Of a DNA stretch of 9,010 nucleotides, positions 4,682 to 9,010 are shown one piece after another. A program made the position numbers and the translations under genes. Under the pieces are notes generated by a model. It saw only the letters and a program-made list of their open reading frames with translations. It had not been told where the DNA came from and ran no database searches. Origin of the DNA: Bacillota bacterium (GTDB lineage: Bacteria; Bacillota_A; Clostridia; Acetivibrionales; DUMB01); NCBI GenBank assembly GCA_023621975.1, contig JAMOAC010000306.1, forward strand, positions 1-9,010, given 5' to 3'. The first letter of the stretch is position 1, and every line of letters begins with the position of its first letter.

Positions 4682-7042
4682 TTAGTTTACTTTTATTATA
4701 TATGAGTATGGAATACGTAGCGTATCGGTCAATGTATAAGCCCTGCCGTTGCACATAAATTGTACCGGCCCGCCGCGGTCAAGCCTGAGCCGTAATTCTT
4801 TACCGTCATAGCTTACGTCAATACGGCTGCCGTGCCAGAAAATCCTGTAATTCATGCAAACCCATTTATCCGGCAGTTTAGGGGCAAACTCAAGCTCAAA
4901 GTTTTTGTTTAAAGTCAGCCCTCCGAAGCCGTAAACGCTTGCCATCCAGGTGCCGCCTGCCGCCGCGGAATGAATGCCGTCTTTTGTGTTCCCTTGTATG
5001 TCATGAAGGTCAATTGTGCTGGACAAATTCAGGTATTTATAAGCATTTTCTCCTTTATCAAGGCGTAGAGCAATTATACTTGCGGTATTTGGACTTAATG
5101 ATGACATGTGGTATGTCCGTCTTTCATAATAATCAAAATTTTTTAATACTATGTCACGTTCGAATAAATCAGGCATCAGGCAAAACAGGAGTACAAGATC
5201 ACACTGCTTGACGCATTGAAATTGAGCCCTTGCCTCTTTGGCAACAGGTTCACCGATTGCATTTTCAACAAACGGGGTATCATCGTCCACTATAATGTCC
5301 TGATCACCCTTGTCAAAGTCCTTTAATTCAAGAAATCCGTCGCATTGGGGAATTATGCCCTGCTCATTTGGGACAGGCAGGTACAGCAGGTTGCTTCTCC
5401 TTTCCCATTCTTTTATTTCCTCATCAGTAAGGCTGATTTTTTCTTTCAGCCTTCCAACTTCGTACGGATTGGATTCGCTGAAAGATGAAAGCTGCTGCAG
5501 TGTCCATTTTATCGTATAGTAAGCCATATAGTTTGTATATGTGTTGTTGTTTGTCCGCGGGTGATACTCATCAGGTCCCATAACATCGAGTATTTCATAT
5601 TGTTTTTTGACTCTGTTCCATTCCATGTAACTTATATAGAACCTGCTGATTTCGCACAGCATTTCGAGCCCGTAAGAAAGCATGAACTCCCTGTCGCCGG
5701 TGGCTTTGAAATAAAGCATAACTCCGTAGGCAACAGCACTTGAAATATGTATTTCCTTTTCAGCAAACCACCATTTCTCAACACGGTAAAAAGGATGCGC
5801 ATTCTTTACCCACCCGCCGGGACAAAACATGGTTATCGCTTCATCACCGGTTCCCGCAGAGCGGTACGGGTAGCGGGCACCCTTTTGATAATAAGTAGCG
5901 GCATTGCGCCTTGCCCCGGGAAGCATGTGATATCTATACAACAATATGTTTTTTGCAGTTTGCGGATCGGTAAATACATAAAAAGGAAGCATGAACATTT
6001 CGGTATCCCAGAAAATGTGCCCTGTATAGCGGTAGCCTGTAAGGCCTTTTGCCCCTATACTTGCTCTTTCATTATGCCTCGGCCCTGCCTGGATAAGATG
6101 GAACAAGCAATACCGCACCTGCTTTTGAAGAACATCGTCACCCTCGAATATAATGTCGGAATTATCCCACAATTCATTCATCTTTTTGCATTGCCCGTCC
6201 AAAAGATTGTCAAAACCTATACTGCTCATTTCCTTCAAATATGCAACCAGTTCATCTTTAAGAGAGTCCATGTCATAGTCTTTATCAAATCTCACCTGAA
6301 CCGTTGAAAATCTGTCGCATGTGAGAATTTCTCCCTGCTTCAGGTCAAAATCCATAATGCGGCGTATTTTTTCATCTCTTGTCTCAAACCTTGACGAACA
6401 GCTTTTTGAGCATATCATTAATGTTGCTGCTCCTACCGGGTGACGCGCTTCCATAAGTTTTGAGCATGAGTACAATATATTATCCTTATAATTGTTGTCA
6501 AACACCTGCAAATGTTTGAGATTTAATTGTTGCCAGCCATCAAGGGTTTTTACACTGCTGTCAAGTATATGGGATACCTGGAGCATCCCGTCCGAATTCT
6601 CCAGTATGAAACAGTGTCTCTCAAAGCACAGGTTGGGGTGTATTATTGAAACAACACGAACTGATTCCCACTTAACAACCTGACCCTGTTCAGTTTTAAA
6701 CCTGGAACATCTGTACAACATACCTTTTCGCATATCAAGCATACGTACATGTTCCAGCGTCTCCTGCTCTTCTATACTGATTCTATTTCCGAATAGACGA
6801 AGGTCAATTCCAAGAAAGTTGGGAAGATTGACCATATCCCACTCCCAGGCAACATCTCTGTCATATACACCTGCAAGAAAAGTTCCTGTTATACTTTTCC
6901 TGGGTAATTCCTCAAGGTTGCCTCGTACTCCCATCGATCCATTGGAAAGAGCAAATATGGTTTCATATTTATTTAAGTTTTCAATTCCTTCTTCTTCCTT
7001 AATAATCCATGAAGTGTCGCTTAAATATTGAAATAAACTCAT
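4682..7042 (-). CDS. Glycoside hydrolase family 65 disaccharide phosphorylase
   Basis: The protein has 786 residues from ATG 7042, the usual GH65 phosphorylase length. GH65 phosphorylases split an alpha-glucosidic disaccharide with phosphate, inverting to beta-glucose 1-phosphate. In order: an N-terminal beta-sandwich domain (about 1-270) with ALSNGSMGVRGN at 31-42; the (alpha/alpha)6 catalytic barrel (about 300-700) with GHIFWDTEMFMLPF (341-354) and ILDVMGPDEYH (484-494), where E492 is the expected general acid; VKQCDLVLL (611-619); the phosphate-site region GIHSAAAGGTW (689-699); and a small C-terminal beta domain. There is no signal peptide, so it is cytoplasmic. The acidic segment DIIVDDDTPFVENAIGEP (582-599) is one I do not recognise from the family. 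AAGGAGG (7055-7049), 6 nt upstream, fixes the start; the longer frame to 7078 lacks one. Kojibiose, trehalose, nigerose, maltose or a glucosyl polyol are all possible substrates. It pairs with the upstream phosphoglucomutase. Confidence 0.9.
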   Translation of the reverse strand: MSLFQYLSDTSWIIKEEEGIENLNKYETIFALSNGSMGVRGNLEELPRKSITGTFLAGVYDRDVAWEWDMVNLPNFLGIDLRLFGNRISIEEQETLEHVRMLDMRKGMLYRCSRFKTEQGQVVKWESVRVVSIIHPNLCFERHCFILENSDGMLQVSHILDSSVKTLDGWQQLNLKHLQVFDNNYKDNILYSCSKLMEARHPVGAATLMICSKSCSSRFETRDEKIRRIMDFDLKQGEILTCDRFSTVQVRFDKDYDMDSLKDELVAYLKEMSSIGFDNLLDGQCKKMNELWDNSDIIFEGDDVLQKQVRYCLFHLIQAGPRHNERASIGAKGLTGYRYTGHIFWDTEMFMLPFYVFTDPQTAKNILLYRYHMLPGARRNAATYYQKGARYPYRSAGTGDEAITMFCPGGWVKNAHPFYRVEKWWFAEKEIHISSAVAYGVMLYFKATGDREFMLSYGLEMLCEISRFYISYMEWNRVKKQYEILDVMGPDEYHPRTNNNTYTNYMAYYTIKWTLQQLSSFSESNPYEVGRLKEKISLTDEEIKEWERRSNLLYLPVPNEQGIIPQCDGFLELKDFDKGDQDIIVDDDTPFVENAIGEPVAKEARAQFQCVKQCDLVLLFCLMPDLFERDIVLKNFDYYERRTYHMSSLSPNTASIIALRLDKGENAYKYLNLSSTIDLHDIQGNTKDGIHSAAAGGTWMASVYGFGGLTLNKNFELEFAPKLPDKWVCMNYRIFWHGSRIDVSYDGKELRLRLDRGGPVQFMCNGRAYTLTDTLRIPYSYIIKVN

Positions 7043-7086
7043 AGTCGTCCTCCTTGAAAACATATTAATACAATGCATGGAATATT

Positions 7087-7107
7087 TTGCTTATACAAAT
7101 CAAGCAA
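7087..7107. promoter_or_regulatory. Inverted repeat TTGCTT-N9-AAGCAA upstream of the GH65 gene
   Basis: Perfect 6-bp arms (7087-7092 and 7102-7107) enclose ATACAAATC, about 45 nt before the GH65 start, in the 114-bp gap after the phosphoglucomutase gene. The size suits a repressor operator or a small mRNA hairpin. I see no T-run making it a terminator. No cognate regulator is in the window. Confidence 0.4.
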
Positions 7108-7156
7108 GGACATATTAAATAGCCGGTATGACAAGTTTCAACAGGTTTACTTATAC

Positions 7157-7816
7157 TTAATAAAAAAGCTTCATTACCTTTTCGAGAGTAACTTCTGTCA
7201 TATCCCTGTAAACTACGTCGGCATTGGTAAGAACTTCAGGATCTCCTAATCCCAATGCTTTCATTCCGGCCCTTTTTGCTCCTTCAAGCCCGGCATATGC
7301 ATCCTCGAAAACTACACACTCACAGGGAAGGACATTCAGTCTTTCGGCAGCTATCAAAAACACTTCCGGGTCCGGTTTGGACTTTGTTACATCCTGTCCT
7401 CCTACGATAGTGTCAAAATATTGGCTGATACCAAGCTTTTCAATAATAAATGCTGCACTTTTGCTTGCTGAACAGACTGCGCTTTTAATTCCGCTCTCCT
7501 TTAAAGAGTCCAGGAACTCAATGACGCCCGGAAGTATTTCATTTGGCGTTAACTGCCCGATCATTTCCCGGTACCAGCCATTTTTGACTTCAGTCATTTT
7601 ATGCTTTTCTTCTTCTGAATAAACCCTGCTGCTGCGCTCAAGAATAATCTCAAGCGAAGCCATGCGGCTTACGCCTTTTAGCCTCTCATTTATTTTTTCG
7701 TCAAAATATATCCCTTCCCTGTCAGCAAGTTTTTTCCATGCAAGGTAGTGATATTTTGCAGTATCAACAATTACTCCGTCAAGGTCAAAAAGTATGGCTT
7801 TTAATTGTGCTTTCAT
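7157..7816 (-). CDS. pgmB: Beta-phosphoglucomutase (HAD superfamily)
   Basis: The protein has 219 residues from ATG 7816, the family length. It interconverts beta-glucose 1-phosphate and glucose 6-phosphate through a phospho-aspartate and a bisphosphate intermediate, with Mg2+. HAD motif I is FDLDGVIVDTA (10-20), with D11 as nucleophile and D13 as acid/base. The cap carries the substrate signature RLKGVSR (45-51), typical of beta-PGM. Motif II is S116 in CSASKS, motif III is K147 in KSKPDPEVF, and motif IV is E171-D172 in FEDAYAG. The frame extends to a TTG at 7828, but that codon overlaps the ribosome site GAGGAGG (7826-7820); ATG 7816 follows it by 3 nt. The gene precedes the GH65 gene by 114 bp with no terminator between, so the two are probably co-transcribed. 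It consumes the beta-glucose 1-phosphate GH65 makes, which supports both calls. Confidence 0.93.
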   Translation of the reverse strand: MKAQLKAILFDLDGVIVDTAKYHYLAWKKLADREGIYFDEKINERLKGVSRMASLEIILERSSRVYSEEEKHKMTEVKNGWYREMIGQLTPNEILPGVIEFLDSLKESGIKSAVCSASKSAAFIIEKLGISQYFDTIVGGQDVTKSKPDPEVFLIAAERLNVLPCECVVFEDAYAGLEGAKRAGMKALGLGDPEVLTNADVVYRDMTEVTLEKVMKLFY

Positions 7817-7848
7817 AGTCCTCCTCAAACCTTATATGTTTTTATATC

Positions 7849-7880
7849 ATTTGTATTTAATTGTATCATAAATTACAAAT
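7849..7880. promoter_or_regulatory. Inverted repeat ATTTGTA-N18-TACAAAT upstream of pgmB
   Basis: Perfect 7-bp arms (7849-7855 and 7874-7880) lie 33-64 nt before the pgmB start, where the promoter should be. Reading inward, the arms continue with TTTA and TAAA after a 1-nt offset. It may be an operator for the sugar unit, but the surroundings are very A/T-rich and chance symmetry is possible. I could not settle on a -35/-10 pair here. Confidence 0.35.
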
Positions 7881-7933
7881 TATAAAACGCCTTTCTGTAT
7901 GTCGTTATTATATAACTTTTTTAATATCTAAAC

Positions 7934-7960
7934 ACCAGAGTGGCTGATTGCCACCCTGGT
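7934..7960 (-). terminator. Hairpin terminator after the Fn3 protein gene
   Basis: An 11-bp stem ACCAGGGTGGC/GCCACTCTGGT (one G-U pair) with a 5-nt loop begins 22 nt past the stop codon on the minus strand. The following tail, GTTTAGATATT, has only a weak T-run, so termination may be partial. A strong stem right after a stop and before the next gene makes a terminator the best reading. Confidence 0.65.
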
Positions 7961-7982
7961 ATTCAAGCAAGTCAGCTGCTGC

Positions 7983-9010
7983 CTATTCAAATATAACTGC
8001 TTTTGAAAGTGGCAGCATTCCTTCAAAGCTATCCCATACAAACACTTTTACATAGTATCCGGTTATGTCATCCGGAAGTTTGAATCCTCCATTGAGGGTG
8101 ATTGTTTCACCTGCATCTATTGAGCCCTCGATATAAGCAAGCTTTTCAAATGTCTTTTCAGGGCCATACAATGCTACAATAAAGCATGCATCAGCCTTGG
8201 TGGAGCTATTGTTTGTTATTGTCACGCTTGCCCTTAAATCAATGGAAGGAAGCAGTTGTTCAAGCTCCTGACCCAATGCGTCTCTAAATACAGGATTCTC
8301 AATAATAAGGGCCTCCACGATAGTTGTCACAGTTACAGAAGGTCCGTCTGATGACTCATTGCCTGCTGCGTCTACAGCCTGCACTGTGAACGTGTATTCA
8401 GTACCTTCAGTCAGTCCGGTTACAACGTAGCTTAATACGTCTGCTTCTACTGTATCAAGAAGCTCTCCGTCCATATAAATCCTGTAACCTGTTACTGCAG
8501 TGTCATCCTCTGCAGCCGTCCATACAAGTGTCAGATCTGTCTCGCCTACGTCTGTTACCTCAACTTTGCTTCCTGCCGGCCATGTTGGTGCGGTAGTATC
8601 TTCTTCCACAGATTTACGGTCAGCTGTAATAAACGTTCCGCTTATGGTCATCGACCTTACCTGCTGGTATGTTCCGAAATACCCGGCCTCTGTCAGCCTG
8701 TTTTCCTGTGTATCCACGCAGTCGAACACCTTCTGGCCGTTGATATACATTACAAGCCTTACACCTTCATCCGTGTTCAGGGCTCCTACCTGTATGAGAT
8801 TGTCCTTGTTGTCCTCAAAGAATGTATTCGGTATTCCTGGTCCGTAGATACCCGGATTTTCTCCTATTACTCCGTAGAATACGGTTCTTTGTCCCCTGTT
8901 GAACCTCTGCAGCTCTATTTCGTTCTTCTTTATTACTGTTATATAGCATGAGTTGTTGCTTTCAATCGGGTCATTGGTGTTTTCAGTCCTGAAGACGATG
9001 CTCTGCCATG
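7983..9010 (-). CDS. Large LamG-like/fibronectin type III protein, C-terminal part (runs off right edge)
   Basis: The frame is open from the right edge, so the ATG at 8750 is internal; 341 residues are visible. Counting from the edge, residues 1-135 look like a concanavalin/LamG-type beta-sandwich (TWQ-like start at WQSIVFRTEN, NKDNLIQVGALNTDEG, VMYINGQKVFDCV, then MTISGTFI). About 140-230 is a fibronectin type III domain: TDLTLVWTAAEDDTAVTGY, then LTEGTEYTFTVQAVDAAGN. About 233-341 is a C-terminal beta domain with ITNNSSTKADACFIVALYGP and GYYVKVFVWDSFEGMLPLS. I recall similar C-termini on secreted proteins of cellulolytic clostridia and Paenibacillus. The composition is acidic and low in lysine, fitting an extracellular protein, but the signal peptide and any catalytic domain are outside the window. 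No dockerin or LPXTG motif ends it. It may be a polysaccharide-acting or cell-surface protein. Confidence 0.8.
   Translation of the reverse strand, partial: WQSIVFRTENTNDPIESNNSCYITVIKKNEIELQRFNRGQRTVFYGVIGENPGIYGPGIPNTFFEDNKDNLIQVGALNTDEGVRLVMYINGQKVFDCVDTQENRLTEAGYFGTYQQVRSMTISGTFITADRKSVEEDTTAPTWPAGSKVEVTDVGETDLTLVWTAAEDDTAVTGYRIYMDGELLDTVEADVLSYVVTGLTEGTEYTFTVQAVDAAGNESSDGPSVTVTTIVEALIIENPVFRDALGQELEQLLPSIDLRASVTITNNSSTKADACFIVALYGPEKTFEKLAYIEGSIDAGETITLNGGFKLPDDITGYYVKVFVWDSFEGMLPLSKAVIFE

Noticed and set aside
5747..6307. 186-residue plus-strand frame inside the GH65 gene
   Set aside because: It is antisense to highly conserved GH65 catalytic sequence, has no ribosome site, and its product is cysteine- and histidine-rich without a recognisable motif.
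7043..7078. Twelve-residue N-terminal extension of the GH65 protein
   Set aside because: It has no ribosome site, whereas ATG 7042 has AAGGAGG at 6 nt, and conserved GH65 sequence starts after it.
7983..8100. Cellulosomal dockerin at the end of the Fn3 protein
   Set aside because: The duplicated calcium-binding DxDxDG-type segments are absent.

Overview
The window looks like chromosomal DNA of an anaerobic, low-GC Firmicute, probably a clostridium of the cellulolytic Acetivibrio/Ruminiclostridium type. This is inferred from the A+T-rich intergenic DNA, strong AGGAGG ribosome sites, a Clostridia-like CpaF ATPase N-terminus, a PadR/HAAS regulator pair, and a large fibronectin-type protein whose C-terminal domain I associate with that group. 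The species cannot be fixed from the sequence alone. Every supported gene lies on the minus strand, so transcription runs from high to low coordinates.

From right to left: (1) 7983-9010 is the C-terminal part of a presumably secreted LamG-like/Fn3 protein, followed by a hairpin. (2) 7816-7157 and 7042-4682 encode a beta-phosphoglucomutase and a GH65 glycoside phosphorylase. Together they form an intracellular phosphorolytic route: an alpha-glucosyl disaccharide plus phosphate gives beta-glucose 1-phosphate, which becomes glucose 6-phosphate. A strong intrinsic terminator at 4597-4636 closes this unit. (3) 4367-3534 and about 3169-2252 encode two different short-chain dehydrogenases, separated by about 360 bases that hold a nine-unit 21-bp tandem array and a two-copy purine-rich repeat. 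(4) 2167-1844 and 1851-535 encode a PadR repressor and, overlapping it by 8 nt, a HAAS/DUF1700-type membrane protein with a DUF4097-like C-terminal domain. (5) 317-1 (or 434-1) is the N-terminal part of a CpaF/TadA-type secretion ATPase that continues beyond the left edge.

The most informative regulatory observation is that the promoters of padR and of the SDR gene starting at 4367 share one architecture. Each has a consensus-like -35, a 17-bp spacer, the same TATAGT -10, and an inverted repeat ACAAT-N7-ATTRT filling the spacer, including an identical 10-mer ACTATACAAT. This suggests that PadR represses itself and the dehydrogenase(s), so segments 3 and 4 may form one regulatory unit. Several likely start codons lie inside the longest open frames, because ribosome sites, or in one case the promoter itself, exclude the longer versions.

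I found no rRNA, tRNA, transposase, CRISPR array or replication origin. No clearly new system is evident. The tandem array and the shared PadR-type operator are the best leads.
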